The notes under the pieces are model-generated. The model was not told where the DNA came from and made no database searches. It saw only the letters and a list, made by a program, of their open reading frames with translations. 64,000 nucleotides of DNA, from positions 16,680 to 80,679 of the forward strand of contig JAKVKC010000009.1 of assembly GCA_022486705.1 (NCBI GenBank). The letters are read 5' to 3'. This document shows positions 1-8,826 of the stretch, in pieces. Origin of the DNA: Solobacterium sp. (GTDB taxonomy: Bacteria > Bacillota_I > Bacilli_A > Erysipelotrichales > Erysipelotrichaceae). Position 1 is the first letter of the stretch, and each line of letters begins with the position of its first letter. The position numbers and the translations under genes are program-made.

Positions 1-517
1 GCTTGCCTTTATCTTCTTCGGCCGTCAGATCTTCTATCTGCTTGGCCTGCCGCAGTCATTCCCAACGTTCGGTGCACATGATATCCGTTCGTATATTCCA
101 GCAGTCGTGATCTTGGCTCTGATGAATACAGCGTCGCTGATGCTGTGGACCAGACGCTATATGATCGATCAGGAAAATGCGGATTATGTTAAATTTGCCC
201 GCGCTAAGGGCCTGACGGAGAAAGAGATCTTCCGCCGTCATATCCTGCGCAATGCAATTATTCCTATAGTTCATGATATTCCGGCCAATGTCATTCTGAC
301 GATTACCGGTGCTGTCTTAACTGAAACTGTCTTTGCAATTCCTGGCACAGGCAAACTGCTGCCGGATGCCATCAATGATCATAACAACTCGATGATCGTT
401 GCGCTGACTATGATCTTTACAGCACTTTCCATTATGTCAGTACTGCTGGGCGATCTCTTAATGACAGCGATCGATCCTAGAATTCAGCTGGAAGAAAAGG
501 AAGGGGGTGCTCATTAA
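1..517 (+). CDS. oppB: Oligopeptide ABC transporter permease OppB (C-terminal part)
   Basis: The reading frame is open from base 2 and the gene starts before the window, so about the last 171 residues are visible. It is a binding-protein-dependent transport permease: the EAA loop is visible as YVKFARAKGLTEKEIFRRH, followed by the helix with TETVFAIPGTGKLL that is typical of OppB/DppB. It forms half of the membrane channel for peptide import. The stop codon overlaps the oppC start (TAATG at 515-519), so the two are translationally coupled. Four genes in the order B-C-D-F make this a peptide/nickel (PepT family) transporter. The substrate cannot be told from the sequence and the binding protein gene is not in view. 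Confidence 0.93.
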   Translation, partial: LAFIFFGRQIFYLLGLPQSFPTFGAHDIRSYIPAVVILALMNTASLMLWTRRYMIDQENADYVKFARAKGLTEKEIFRRHILRNAIIPIVHDIPANVILTITGAVLTETVFAIPGTGKLLPDAINDHNNSMIVALTMIFTALSIMSVLLGDLLMTAIDPRIQLEEKEGGAH

Positions 518-1440
518 TGTCAGAATCTGAAAACAAGTTCGTCTTTGTCAAAAATGATGACAATGCATCTGAGCACATTGCCGCACCTAAATATTCCTAT
601 TGGTCTGCTGTATTTAAAAAGTTCCTTTCATCAAAATCAACGGTCATTGTCCTGATCATTGCCTTGACGGTCATTGCCCTGTCCATTATTGATCCAATGA
701 TCTCAAACTATGATGGCATTACGCATGTGAATATCAATGATACGTCAATGCAGTTCATTCATCCTAGCCTGAAGTATTTCTTCGGCACAAATGATTACGG
801 CGACAATCTGTGGAATGTCGTATGGATCGGTGCGAGAAACTCACTGGCCATTGCCGGCATTACAACATTGATCACCATTGTCTTAGGTGTCGTTGTTGGT
901 GCTATCTGGGGCTATTCCAAAAAGATGGATAAATGGATGATCGAGATCTACAACATTATTGCCAATGTTCCATTTACCTTAGTTGTCTTCGTTCTGATGT
1001 ATGTATTGGGCAGAGGCTTCTGGCAGCTGATCTTTGCTATGTCAGTCACTTCGTGGCTCTCTACCGCATACTTTATCCGCACCCAGGTCATGATCATCCG
1101 CGACCGTGAATACAACCTGGCATCGCAGTGCTTAGGCACATCAACATGGACCATCGTCAAGAACAACATCATGCCATTCCTGGTATCGATCATTGTTACT
1201 TCGATCTCCCGTGATATGCCATCGTATATCTCGCTGGAAGTATTCTTAGCTTGGCTTGGCATCGGCGTTGGCGAAACAACACCATCCTTAGGCAAGACGA
1301 TCTCAGCCAACCGTACCTTCATGACAAGTACGCCGTACCTGTTCTGGATCCCGGTCGCGATCTCTGCCGTGATTACCATTTCACTTTATGTTGCCGGTCA
1401 GACATTTGCGGATGCTGCTGATCCTAGAACACATATGTAA
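517..1440 (+). CDS. oppC: Oligopeptide ABC transporter permease OppC
   Basis: A 307-residue integral membrane permease. The N-terminal OppC-type segment runs to about residue 45, then the first membrane helix, an external stretch with the typical FFGTNDYGDNLW, and the transport domain with an EAA loop (REYNLASQCLGTSTWTIVKN). The C-terminus reads ADAADPRTHM, close to the usual OppC ending with DPR. It pairs with OppB to form the channel. The start ATG overlaps the oppB stop, and an AGGAAGGGGG ribosome site lies just upstream inside oppB. Length and domain order are normal for the family. Confidence 0.95.
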   Translation: MSESENKFVFVKNDDNASEHIAAPKYSYWSAVFKKFLSSKSTVIVLIIALTVIALSIIDPMISNYDGITHVNINDTSMQFIHPSLKYFFGTNDYGDNLWNVVWIGARNSLAIAGITTLITIVLGVVVGAIWGYSKKMDKWMIEIYNIIANVPFTLVVFVLMYVLGRGFWQLIFAMSVTSWLSTAYFIRTQVMIIRDREYNLASQCLGTSTWTIVKNNIMPFLVSIIVTSISRDMPSYISLEVFLAWLGIGVGETTPSLGKTISANRTFMTSTPYLFWIPVAISAVITISLYVAGQTFADAADPRTHM

Positions 1441-1454
1441 GGAGGTGCTGAAAG

Positions 1455-2540
1455 ATGAGTGAAGAAAGAAAAACGATCCTATCAGCCAATGATGTACATG
1501 TGCAGTTCACTGTACGCGGAAAAACGCTGAATGCGATCAGAGGAGTATCAGTGGATCTCTATGAAGGAGAGACACTTGCAATTGTCGGAGAATCCGGTTC
1601 CGGGAAATCCGTATTTACAAAAACATTTACCGGCATGATCGACGCCAATGGCGCGGTCACCGGCGGTACCGCCATCTTTGAAGGCAAGAATCTGTATGAT
1701 AACAAGACAGATGAAGAGTGGCAGAAGATCAGAGGCAGAAAGATCGCGACGATCTTCCAGGACCCGATGACTTCATTGAATCCGATCATTTCTATCGGCC
1801 GTCAGATCACGGAGGTCATTGAAAAGCATCAGGGAAAATCTTTTGATGAAGCAAAGAAAGAAGCAATTCAGCTGATGAGCGAAGTTGGCATCTATGATGC
1901 TGAAGATCGCTTTGATGAATATCCATTCATGTATTCCGGCGGCATGCGCCAGCGTATTGTTATAGCAATTGCTTTAGCCTGCCATCCGGAGATCCTGATC
2001 TGCGATGAGCCGACGACCGCATTGGATGTAACAGTCCAGGCACAAATCATCCGTCTGATCAAAAAACTGCAGAAGGATTATGGCTATTCCATCATCTTCA
2101 TCACGCATGATCTTGGTGTAGTAGCGAATGTGGCTGACCGTGTTGCAATCATGTATTCCGGTCAGATCATTGAATATGGCAAAGTCAACGAGATCTTCTA
2201 TGATCCAAAGCATCCATATACTTGGGGCTTATTGAGCTCGCTGCCGCAGTTAGGCATCAAGGGCGAACCGCTGTATGCAATTACAGGTACGCCGCCAAGT
2301 CTGTATGATACGATCAAAGGCGATGCATTTGCGCAGAGATCGAATTATGCGATGAAGATCGATTTTGAAGAAGAACCGCCGATGTTTGCTGTATCGGATA
2401 CGCATTTCGCTAAAACATGGCTTCTGGATCCAAGAGCGCCGCATGTTGAACCTCCGGTGCAGGTAAAGGAACTTCATGAGCGGATGCAGGAAACGATCCG
2501 TATACAGAAAATGGAACTGCATGAGGGGGAAGCGAAATGA
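1455..2540 (+). CDS. oppD: Oligopeptide ABC transporter ATPase OppD
   Basis: A 361-residue ABC ATPase that powers peptide uptake with OppF. Walker A is GESGSGKS near residues 45-52, the signature SGGMRQR near 161, Walker B LICDEP near 180, and a switch histidine follows in FITHDLG. The C-terminal oligopeptide/dipeptide extension ([15 protein letters not shown]) is present, as expected for OppD/DppD. Unlike many OppD proteins, no clear Cys-rich iron-sulfur motif is visible in the C-terminal region. A strong AAGGAGGTG ribosome site precedes the ATG. The 3' end overlaps oppF by four bases. Confidence 0.95.
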   Translation: MSEERKTILSANDVHVQFTVRGKTLNAIRGVSVDLYEGETLAIVGESGSGKSVFTKTFTGMIDANGAVTGGTAIFEGKNLYDNKTDEEWQKIRGRKIATIFQDPMTSLNPIISIGRQITEVIEKHQGKSFDEAKKEAIQLMSEVGIYDAEDRFDEYPFMYSGGMRQRIVIAIALACHPEILICDEPTTALDVTVQAQIIRLIKKLQKDYGYSIIFITHDLGVVANVADRVAIMYSGQIIEYGKVNEIFYDPKHPYTWGLLSSLPQLGIKGEPLYAITGTPPSLYDTIKGDAFAQRSNYAMKIDFEEEPPMFAVSDTHFAKTWLLDPRAPHVEPPVQVKELHERMQETIRIQKMELHEGEAK

Positions 2541-3520
2541 CAGAAATGAAACAGGCTCCTCTGAAGAAGGATGCCAATGGCAGAGAGATCCTGCTGGAAG
2601 TTAAAGATCTGGCAGTAACTTTCCGCAATGGCAAAAAAGAATTCCGGGCGGTACATGATATCAATTTCAATGTATACAAAGGTGAGACCTTTGCGTTAGT
2701 TGGCGAATCAGGATCTGGCAAAACGACCATCGGCCGTGCCATTATCCGGATCAATCCAACATCAAACGGCGATGTCATCTTTATGGGCAAGAAGATCAAT
2801 CAGAAGCTCAGCAAAGAAGAGAATCGCTGGGTGGTCCGCAATATCCAGATGGTCTTCCAGGATCCAGCTGCTTCCTTGAATGAAAGAGCGACCATCGACT
2901 ATATCGTTTCTGAAGGTCTGCAGAACTTCCATCTGTACAAAGATGAAGAAGACCGCAAGAAGAAGGTCATGGATGCTTTGGAATCTGTCGGTCTGTTAGC
3001 TGAGCATGCAACAAGATATCCGCATGAATTCTCCGGCGGACAGAGACAGCGTATCGGCATTGCCAGAGCGATGGTCATGGACCCAACGCTTCTGATTGCG
3101 GATGAACCGATCTCTGCTCTGGATGTTTCTATCCGTGCACAGGTATTGAACCTGCTGAATGAATTCAAAGAGAAGCAGGGACTGACGCAGATCTTTATTG
3201 CCCATGACTTATCTGTTGTGCGCTATATCTCAGATCGTATTGCTGTCATTCATAAAGGAAGAATTGTTGAACTGACAGATACAAATGAGCTCTTCAAGAA
3301 TCCGATGCATCCATATACACAGTCTCTGATGTCAGCGATCCCGCTGCCGGATCCAGAGATTGAAAAATCAAAGACACTGATTACATATGACGAAGATGAG
3401 CATCAGAAGAAGTGGAACTATGCTGAACATCCAGCAACCTTCCGCGAGCTTGCCAAGGATCATTGGATCTTTGCCAATGATGAAGAATTTGCTTATTATC
3501 AGCAGAATTATCGGAAGTAA
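2537..3520 (+). CDS. oppF: Oligopeptide ABC transporter ATPase OppF
   Basis: A 327-residue ABC ATPase, partner of OppD. Walker A GESGSGKT lies near residue 55, the signature SGGQRQR near 165, and Walker B LIADEP follows, with FIAHDLSVV as the switch region. The C-terminal [12 protein letters not shown] segment is the family's oligopeptide extension. ATGA overlap with oppD indicates coupled translation. It is the last gene of the operon: a hairpin with a T-run follows at 3525-3551. Confidence 0.95.
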   Translation: MTEMKQAPLKKDANGREILLEVKDLAVTFRNGKKEFRAVHDINFNVYKGETFALVGESGSGKTTIGRAIIRINPTSNGDVIFMGKKINQKLSKEENRWVVRNIQMVFQDPAASLNERATIDYIVSEGLQNFHLYKDEEDRKKKVMDALESVGLLAEHATRYPHEFSGGQRQRIGIARAMVMDPTLLIADEPISALDVSIRAQVLNLLNEFKEKQGLTQIFIAHDLSVVRYISDRIAVIHKGRIVELTDTNELFKNPMHPYTQSLMSAIPLPDPEIEKSKTLITYDEDEHQKKWNYAEHPATFRELAKDHWIFANDEEFAYYQQNYRK

Positions 3521-3524
3521 AAAC

Positions 3525-3551
3525 AAAGGTCATCTGTATGATGGCCTTTTT
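3525..3551 (+). terminator. Intrinsic terminator of the opp operon
   Basis: AAGGTCATC pairs with GATGGCCTT (one G-U) around a five-base loop and runs into TTTTT. It lies five bases after the oppF stop codon. Confidence 0.85.
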
Positions 3552-3591
3552 CGTGCATTTTAAGCACTCTGAGAGGTGATGACAGAGAAAC

Positions 3592-3607
3592 ATGCATGAT
3601 CATGCAT
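3592..3607. repeat. Perfect 16-bp palindrome
   Basis: ATGCATGATCATGCAT is its own reverse complement. It lies between the opp terminator and the terminator of the convergent small membrane protein gene, where no promoter is expected. Function unknown; it may be chance. Confidence 0.6.
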
Positions 3608-3632
3608 TCAGACAGAAAGACTTCTCAGAAAG

Positions 3633-3654
3633 AAAAAAACCGGCATTGTGCCGG
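3633..3654 (-). terminator. Intrinsic terminator of the minus-strand membrane protein gene
   Basis: On the minus strand CCGGCA-CAA-TGCCGG is followed by seven T. It abuts the stop codon of the gene ending at 3656. Confidence 0.85.
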
Positions 3655-3655
3655 A

Positions 3656-3997
3656 CTAGTAGGTGATGCTGAGAATGATCGAAACTATGACGGTCAGAAT
3701 GCCGGCATAGAGGAAGGGATTGGAAGAACCTTTTCTTTCTTCTCTTCTTCCTTCACGCCACTTGCGATAGGAACCATGGATCTGTTTCCAGCTGAAGAAA
3801 GTAAAATCTCCTTCCGCCCATGACCAGCGCATCAGCCCGATCAGAAGATACAGAAAACCAACAAAGGTCAGACCGTTGATAAAGCACAGATAAACTGGCT
3901 TGACGATCAGCCCATAGATCAAGGCGGCTGCAGCCCCTGCTGCGATGGCAATCCACACTGTTTTATTTTTCAATTCCTTTAGGATTTTATTTTTCAT
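3656..3997 (-). CDS. Small membrane protein, DUF3899-like
   Basis: A 113-residue protein with two N-terminal membrane helices (WIAIAAGAAAALIYGLI and a second around INGLTFVGFLYLLIGLM), a basic loop, and a third helix at the C-terminus (FLYAGILTVIVSIILSI). The pattern GLMRWSWAEGDFTFFSW followed by a charged stretch resembles the DUF3899 family of small Firmicute membrane proteins; the match is by eye and the function is unknown. The start MKNKILKEL is preferred over a longer frame beginning 19 codons upstream, because the extension is not membrane-like and the start lies close to the divergent sepF promoter. It stands alone between opp and sepF. Confidence 0.65.
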   Translation of the reverse strand: MKNKILKELKNKTVWIAIAAGAAAALIYGLIVKPVYLCFINGLTFVGFLYLLIGLMRWSWAEGDFTFFSWKQIHGSYRKWREGRREERKGSSNPFLYAGILTVIVSIILSITY

Positions 3998-4036
3998 GTG
4001 TCCATTGTAAACGTAAAATGGATTTTGTTTCAATGA

Positions 4037-4065
4037 TTGTTTTGAAATTATCATGATGGTATACT
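4037..4065 (+). promoter_or_regulatory. Promoter of the sepF cluster
   Basis: TTGTTT and TATACT are separated by 17 bases, with a TGG directly before the -10 box (extended -10). The predicted start is near 4072, leaving a leader of about 27 bases with a GGAGG ribosome site before sepF. Confidence 0.65.
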
Positions 4066-4098
4066 ACTGTAAGTAGATATTAATGGAGGCTATAAGAA

Positions 4099-4503
4099 AT
4101 GGCATTCGAAAAATTAAAGAATTTTATTGCACCGGTCGATGATGAATACGATGATGAAAATGAAACAGCATATGATGAACAGGAGACAAAGCCTGTGAGC
4201 ACTTATGAAGCAAAGCAGACAAAGGTACAGGGTGTTCCTACCAATGCACAGATGGTCCTGTTTGAACCAAGAAGCTTTGAAGAAGCAGAAGAAATTGCAC
4301 GTCATCTGAAGCAGAGAAGAGCGTGTGTTGTCAACCTGCATAAGCTGCAGAGAGACTATGCACAGCGCACGATCGATTTCCTGACGGGTGTTGTCTTTGC
4401 GTTAGATGGAACGATCCAGAAGATCGGTCATAATGTCATCCTCTGCACACCGAAGAATGTCGGTGTCGATGGGGCTATTTCACTCGACAGTGAAGATGAC
4501 TGA
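4099..4503 (+). CDS. sepF: Cell division protein SepF
   Basis: A 134-residue SepF. The N-terminus MAFEKLKNFI is the membrane-binding amphipathic helix, followed by an acidic, disordered linker (residues about 13-45) and the SepF core, in which RSFEEAEEIARHLKQRRACVVNL and DFLTGVVFALDG are typical. It tethers FtsZ to the membrane and shapes septal assembly. It is the first gene of a division cluster (sepF-ylmH-divIVA) that in other Firmicutes also contains ylmG; ylmG is missing here, and ylmH overlaps the sepF stop codon directly. Confidence 0.95.
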   Translation: MAFEKLKNFIAPVDDEYDDENETAYDEQETKPVSTYEAKQTKVQGVPTNAQMVLFEPRSFEEAEEIARHLKQRRACVVNLHKLQRDYAQRTIDFLTGVVFALDGTIQKIGHNVILCTPKNVGVDGAISLDSEDD

Positions 4504-5236
4504 TGCATCGGAACTGACTTCATTGGCAGCGCATCTGCATGATCTGGAAGAGAAAAGCAGAACATGGCATAAATCACTGGCTTCTTCATTTCTGAATGAA
4601 GAGGAACAGAGCGCTATGGAAAAACTGTTTCCGCCTTCCTCGTTGATCCGCTATGATGGAGGATATCCTGAAGCAAGAAAGAAAAAGGTCATTTTCCTCG
4701 CGGATGAGGAAGATGGCTTTTCTGATATTGTCTGTTTGGAAGCAAAGGCGGATCAAAGATTCCGCCGGATCGGTCACAGTGACATTCTCGGTGCTCTGAT
4801 GCATCTGCAGATCGACCGCAGTTCCTTCGGCGATTTCTGGCTGGAGGGGGATCATCTGTATCTGTATACCAGTGCAGCAATGGCACCTTTTCTGATCGAT
4901 CAGCTGACCAGGATCAATCAGCTCAGTATCTCTCTGCAGATCACCGAAGAAAGACCGGTGCAGGTCTTCCATACGAAGAAGATCACCTGTGTTGCGGCAA
5001 GCAACCGGGCGGATGCCTTGGTCGCTGCTCTGGCTCATGTCAGCCGCGTCGCGGCTAAGGAAATGATCCATGCAGGACTGGTGCAGTTCAATCACGTGAG
5101 TCTTGAAGAGCCCGATCAACTGTGCGATAATAACGTTACGATTTCGATCCGCGGTATTGGCAGATTTACTTATATAGGAACAAGTCACAGTACAAAGAGC
5201 GGTCGGATCGCAGCTGAGTTTCTGCAGTATATGTAG
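4496..5236 (+). CDS. ylmH: YlmH-type RNA-binding protein with S4 domain
   Basis: A 246-residue protein of the YlmH family. The central region (for example QIDRSSFGDFWLEGDHLYLYTSAAMAPFL) is the RNP-like fold of the family. The C-terminal part, about residues 165-240, is an S4 domain (RVAAKEMIHAGLVQFNHV...). YlmH homologues in Firmicutes bind ribosomal RNA and have been linked to rescue of stalled large subunits; a role here is inferred from family. The start MTDASEL at 4496 overlaps the sepF stop by eight bases. A longer frame opens upstream, but that part lies within sepF. Confidence 0.9.
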   Translation: MTDASELTSLAAHLHDLEEKSRTWHKSLASSFLNEEEQSAMEKLFPPSSLIRYDGGYPEARKKKVIFLADEEDGFSDIVCLEAKADQRFRRIGHSDILGALMHLQIDRSSFGDFWLEGDHLYLYTSAAMAPFLIDQLTRINQLSISLQITEERPVQVFHTKKITCVAASNRADALVAALAHVSRVAAKEMIHAGLVQFNHVSLEEPDQLCDNNVTISIRGIGRFTYIGTSHSTKSGRIAAEFLQYM

Positions 5237-5247
5237 AGGAGCATGCA

Positions 5248-5730
5248 ATGAGTGCAAAAAGGCCGACATTTCGGGTCATGAAAAATGGATACGATCGTTT
5301 CGCGGTCGATGATGCCGTTGAGCGCTATGCTGCTCAGGCAGATGCCCTGCAGCGCAAGCTTGAGCTCTATCAGGAACAGCTGGTCGAAACGACCAGAGAG
5401 CTGAACTCCATTAAAGCGCAGCTGGCGGAGATGGAGAAGAACGATGCTGTGCGCAAGGAAACAAGCGACCGCATTGCGCGCTTATCGATCCGGGAAGCAA
5501 ATGAGATCATTGCTACCGCCCAGAACAATGCGGATGAGATCATCCGTGAAGCTCTTGGCACTGCCCGTTTAGTCCTGACAGATCTGACCAAGCTCTATCA
5601 GAGCGCTGGGACGGTCAAAGGACAGATGAATACGCAACTGGAAGATTTATTGAAACAGCTCGACAACTTCAAGCTTCCGCAGATGCCTGATCTTAGATGG
5701 CTGAACGAAGCAGAAGAAAAACTGCGCTGA
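5248..5730 (+). CDS. divIVA: DivIVA-domain cell division protein
   Basis: A 160-residue protein. The first 30 residues contain the DivIVA lipid-binding pattern (FRVMKNGYDRFAVDDAVERY), followed by a coiled coil from about residue 30 to 110 rich in heptads (LQRKLELYQEQLVETTREL). The C-terminal part is less helical and ends LNEAEEKLR. DivIVA proteins recognise negatively curved membrane at poles and septa and recruit partner proteins. It is separated from ylmH by 11 bases. Downstream is the ileS T-box leader, the gene order seen in many Firmicutes. Confidence 0.88.
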   Translation: MSAKRPTFRVMKNGYDRFAVDDAVERYAAQADALQRKLELYQEQLVETTRELNSIKAQLAEMEKNDAVRKETSDRIARLSIREANEIIATAQNNADEIIREALGTARLVLTDLTKLYQSAGTVKGQMNTQLEDLLKQLDNFKLPQMPDLRWLNEAEEKLR

Positions 5731-5734
5731 AGAA

Positions 5735-5925
5735 AGACGCGCCAAGCAATTGAAATCACAAGAGATCCTGTGGCTGGTGAAAACAGGAATTCGATTGCCA
5801 AGGACATCACTTTCCGAGCAGACGCGCCTCAGCGTTATGAGGATAAAATAAGGGTATGCATTTACTGCATAAACTAAGGTGGTACCGCGTTCAAAAGCGT
5901 CCTTAGAGATAGGGACGCTTTTTAT
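5735..5925 (+). ncRNA. T-box leader of ileS (isoleucine tRNA sensor)
   Basis: Between the divIVA-like gene and ileS. The conserved T-box AAGGTGGTACCGCG is at 5876-5889, followed by the terminator hairpin. Upstream, AGAGATCCTG and GGTGAAAAC at about 5761-5783 fit the Stem I region. ATC at 5806-5808, followed by ACTTTCCGAGCAG, sits where the specifier codon is expected and encodes isoleucine, matching the downstream gene. Uncharged tRNA-Ile would favour the antiterminator and raise ileS expression. The exact 5' end is not defined by the sequence; no convincing promoter is visible directly upstream. Confidence 0.92.
5897..5923 (+). terminator. T-box regulated terminator before ileS
   Basis: GCGTCC pairs with GGACGC around a ten-base loop and is followed by five T. 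The preceding T-box sequence can form the alternative antiterminator. Confidence 0.9.
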
Positions 5926-5948
5926 ATACGTATACAAAGGAGAGACAT

Positions 5949-8663
5949 ATGGATTACAAAGACACGCTGAACATGCCGAACACAGAATTTGAAATGCGGG
6001 GAAATCTTGCCAAGAAAGAACCAGGCATTTTAAAGCAGTGGGAGGAAAACAACTATTATCAGAATCTGCTTGCGCATCATAAAGGACAGAAGGCCTTTAT
6101 TCTTCATGACGGTCCTCCGTATGCCAACGGCAACCTGCATGCAGGTACAGCAATGAACCGTTCCATTAAGGATTTTATTGTCAGATCGCATGCCATGCTT
6201 GGCTATTACACACCATACTTCCCAGGCTGGGACACGCATGGACTGCCGACGGAGAATGCGATCCAGAAACTTGGGGTTGACCGCAAGAAGATCAGCGCTG
6301 CTGAATTCCGTCAGAAGTGCAATGAGTTCGTTCATTCGCAGATTGCCACTCAGATGGCAACGGAAAAACGTCTGGGACAGATTGCTGACTATGAACATCC
6401 ATATATCACACTGAATCGCGAATTTGAGGAACGTCAGGTAAAGACATTCGGCAAAATGGCTTCCAGCGGTATGATCTTCCAGGGCTTTAAGCCTGTCTAT
6501 TGGTCGCCGTACAATGAAACAGCTGTGGCAGATTCAGAGATCGTTTATAAAGATGTCAAGGACGCAACCATCTATCTTGCTTTCCAGATTGCCGATGGCA
6601 AGGGCATCTTGGACTCTGATGATTACTTTGTGATCTGGACAACTACGCCATGGACGATGGCTGCTAACGAAGCAGTGTCTATGAATGAGCGCTTTGATTA
6701 TGCGGAAGTGCAGACAGAAAAAGGCAAGCTGGTCTTCTTGGCAAAGTTTGTCGATGCGCTGCTGGAGAAATTCCATCTGACCAATCAGGGCATCCTGCGT
6801 ACTTTCAAAGGAAAAGAATTGGAAGGCATTACCTATCATCATGTGATCTTTGACAAAGAATGCCCAGTGCTTCTTGGCAATCATGTCACAGATGAAGATG
6901 GCACAGGCGTTGTCCATACAGCCGGCGGCCATGGTCTCGATGACTTCAATGTATGTGCCAAGTATGGCTTAGCACCGATCAATACCGTTGACTATCAGGG
7001 AAAGATGAATGAGAATGCCGGCAAATATGAAGGCATGTTCTTTGAAGACTGCTCTAAGGCTGTCATTCACGATATGAGTGAGAAGGGATGTCTGCTGGCC
7101 GTGGAGAATATTGTCCACAGCTATCCGCACGATGACCGCTTAAAGAAAAAGGTCATCTTCCGTGCCGTTAAACAGTGGTTCTGCTCGATCGATAAGATCA
7201 AGCCGCAGCTGCTGGATGAGATCGATCATCAGGTCGTATGGCACAATTCCTTCGGTCAGAAGCGCATGCATAATATGATTGCAGACCGCGGCGACTGGTG
7301 CATCTCTCGGCAGAGATTATGGGGCGTTCCAATCCCGATCTTCTATAACGAAGATGGTTCACCGATCATGGAGATGGCTGTCTTCAATCATGTTGCGGAA
7401 TTGTTCGGCAAATACGGCACCAATATCTGGTTTGAAAAAGAAGCCAAAGAACTGCTGCCGGAAGGATATACGAATGCAAAGTCGCCGAACGGGAACTTTA
7501 CAAAAGAAAAAGACATCATGGATGTCTGGTTCGATTCTGGTTCGTCATGGAATGAACTGATTGCCAGAGGCGACAGCTATCCATGCGATCTGTACTTTGA
7601 AGGAAGCGATCAGTACCGCGGCTGGTTCAACTCTTCTCTGATCGTCAGCACGGCTGTCAATGGAACTGCTCCATATAAAGAAGTTCTGTCCCATGGCTAT
7701 GTCGTTGATTCCAAAGGTGAGAAGATGTCCAAATCCGTCGGCAATGTAGTCAATCCGATGGATATCATCAATGTCAACGGTGCCGATGTGTTCCGCTTAT
7801 GGGCAATGACCTCAGACTTTAAAGAAGACCTGAAGCTTGGCCCAAGCAATATCAAGCAGGTATCGGATCAGTACCGCAAGATCCGCAACACATTCCGTTT
7901 CTTATTAGGCAATATTCATCCATCCGACTTTGATCCAAAGAAGGATATGGTATCTTATGAAGATCTGGAACCGGCAGATCAGTATATCATGATCAAGCTG
8001 AACGAAGTTGCCCAGGCGGTGCGCAGCGACTGTGCAGAGTATGATTTCTTGGATGCTTCCAAAGCACTGACGAATTTCATGGTCAATGAACTGTCTTCCT
8101 ATTACTGCGATTTCACGAAGGATATTCTTTACTGCAGCAGCAGGAATGATCGTCGCAGAAGACAGGTACAGTCTGTCTATTGGAACTGCACGGATGCGTT
8201 AGTGAAGCTATGGGCACCATTCCTTGTCTATACCTGCGAAGAAGTATGGTCGCATTTCAATGATGATGCAGCAGAGTCAGTACACTATACGGAATTCCCG
8301 CAGGTACAGAATTATGCCAATGCGGCTGAGATTGAAGCTGAATTTGACAAGCTTCTGAATGTCAGAAATGATGTCCTGAAAGCCTTGGAAGAAGCCAGAG
8401 CTGCTAAGCAGATCGGCACTGCCCAGGAAGCAGAATTGGATCTGACTTTGCCAAAGGAAGAAGCAGAACTGATGACGAAGGGGCTCAAGGGAACAGCCGC
8501 TCAATGGATGATCGTATCCAAAGCAGTGATCAGTGAAGGAAATGAAAGAAGTGTCAAAGTAGTGAAGGCAAAGGGAACGAAGTGCCCAAGATGCTGGAAC
8601 TATTCTGAAGAAGCTGATGAGAACGGTCTCTGCCCAAGATGCCATTCTGTCATGGAACATTAG
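5949..8663 (+). CDS. ileS: Isoleucyl-tRNA synthetase
   Basis: A 904-residue class I aminoacyl-tRNA synthetase that charges tRNA-Ile. The first signature is present as PPYANGNLHAGT, with HAGT (residues 64-67) in place of textbook HIGH. The second is KMSKS beginning at residue 592. The editing (CP1) domain is in the middle, for example ATIYLAFQI and WTTTPWTMAANEA. The C-terminal zinc motif has two CxxC pairs (KCPRCW and LCPRCH, about residues 878-899). Length is usual for bacterial IleRS of the zinc-containing type. GGAGAGACAT precedes the ATG. Expression is controlled by the T-box leader. Confidence 0.97.
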   Translation: MDYKDTLNMPNTEFEMRGNLAKKEPGILKQWEENNYYQNLLAHHKGQKAFILHDGPPYANGNLHAGTAMNRSIKDFIVRSHAMLGYYTPYFPGWDTHGLPTENAIQKLGVDRKKISAAEFRQKCNEFVHSQIATQMATEKRLGQIADYEHPYITLNREFEERQVKTFGKMASSGMIFQGFKPVYWSPYNETAVADSEIVYKDVKDATIYLAFQIADGKGILDSDDYFVIWTTTPWTMAANEAVSMNERFDYAEVQTEKGKLVFLAKFVDALLEKFHLTNQGILRTFKGKELEGITYHHVIFDKECPVLLGNHVTDEDGTGVVHTAGGHGLDDFNVCAKYGLAPINTVDYQGKMNENAGKYEGMFFEDCSKAVIHDMSEKGCLLAVENIVHSYPHDDRLKKKVIFRAVKQWFCSIDKIKPQLLDEIDHQVVWHNSFGQKRMHNMIADRGDWCISRQRLWGVPIPIFYNEDGSPIMEMAVFNHVAELFGKYGTNIWFEKEAKELLPEGYTNAKSPNGNFTKEKDIMDVWFDSGSSWNELIARGDSYPCDLYFEGSDQYRGWFNSSLIVSTAVNGTAPYKEVLSHGYVVDSKGEKMSKSVGNVVNPMDIINVNGADVFRLWAMTSDFKEDLKLGPSNIKQVSDQYRKIRNTFRFLLGNIHPSDFDPKKDMVSYEDLEPADQYIMIKLNEVAQAVRSDCAEYDFLDASKALTNFMVNELSSYYCDFTKDILYCSSRNDRRRRQVQSVYWNCTDALVKLWAPFLVYTCEEVWSHFNDDAAESVHYTEFPQVQNYANAAEIEAEFDKLLNVRNDVLKALEEARAAKQIGTAQEAELDLTLPKEEAELMTKGLKGTAAQWMIVSKAVISEGNERSVKVVKAKGTKCPRCWNYSEEADENGLCPRCHSVMEH

Positions 8664-8675
8664 CAATAAATTTAG

Positions 8676-8702
8676 GAGAAGATGAACAATCTTCTCTTTT
8701 TT
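8676..8702 (+). terminator. Intrinsic terminator after ileS
   Basis: GAGAAGAT pairs perfectly with ATCTTCTC around a five-base loop and runs into six T. Confidence 0.9.
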
Positions 8703-8747
8703 GCGCAAAAATGCACATCATTGACAAAAAAACACAGTATATCACGA

Positions 8748-8775
8748 TTGACATAAGGGCCAGAAGAACTATATT
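8748..8775 (+). promoter_or_regulatory. Promoter of the secreted beta-helix protein gene
   Basis: TTGACA and TATATT are separated by 16 bases. The predicted transcript begins near 8782 and carries an AATATT inverted repeat and an AGGGGGAAAG ribosome site before the ATG at 8827. Confidence 0.7.
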
Positions 8776-8826
8776 ACTCATAGTCAATAATATTGAAAAA
8801 AATATTAGACAGGGGGAAAGTAAAAC

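Noticed and set aside
4586..5269. Minus-strand frame (227 codons) opposite ylmH
   Set aside because: Opposite an intact, overlapping operon gene, with no family features and a Cys/His-rich shadow composition.
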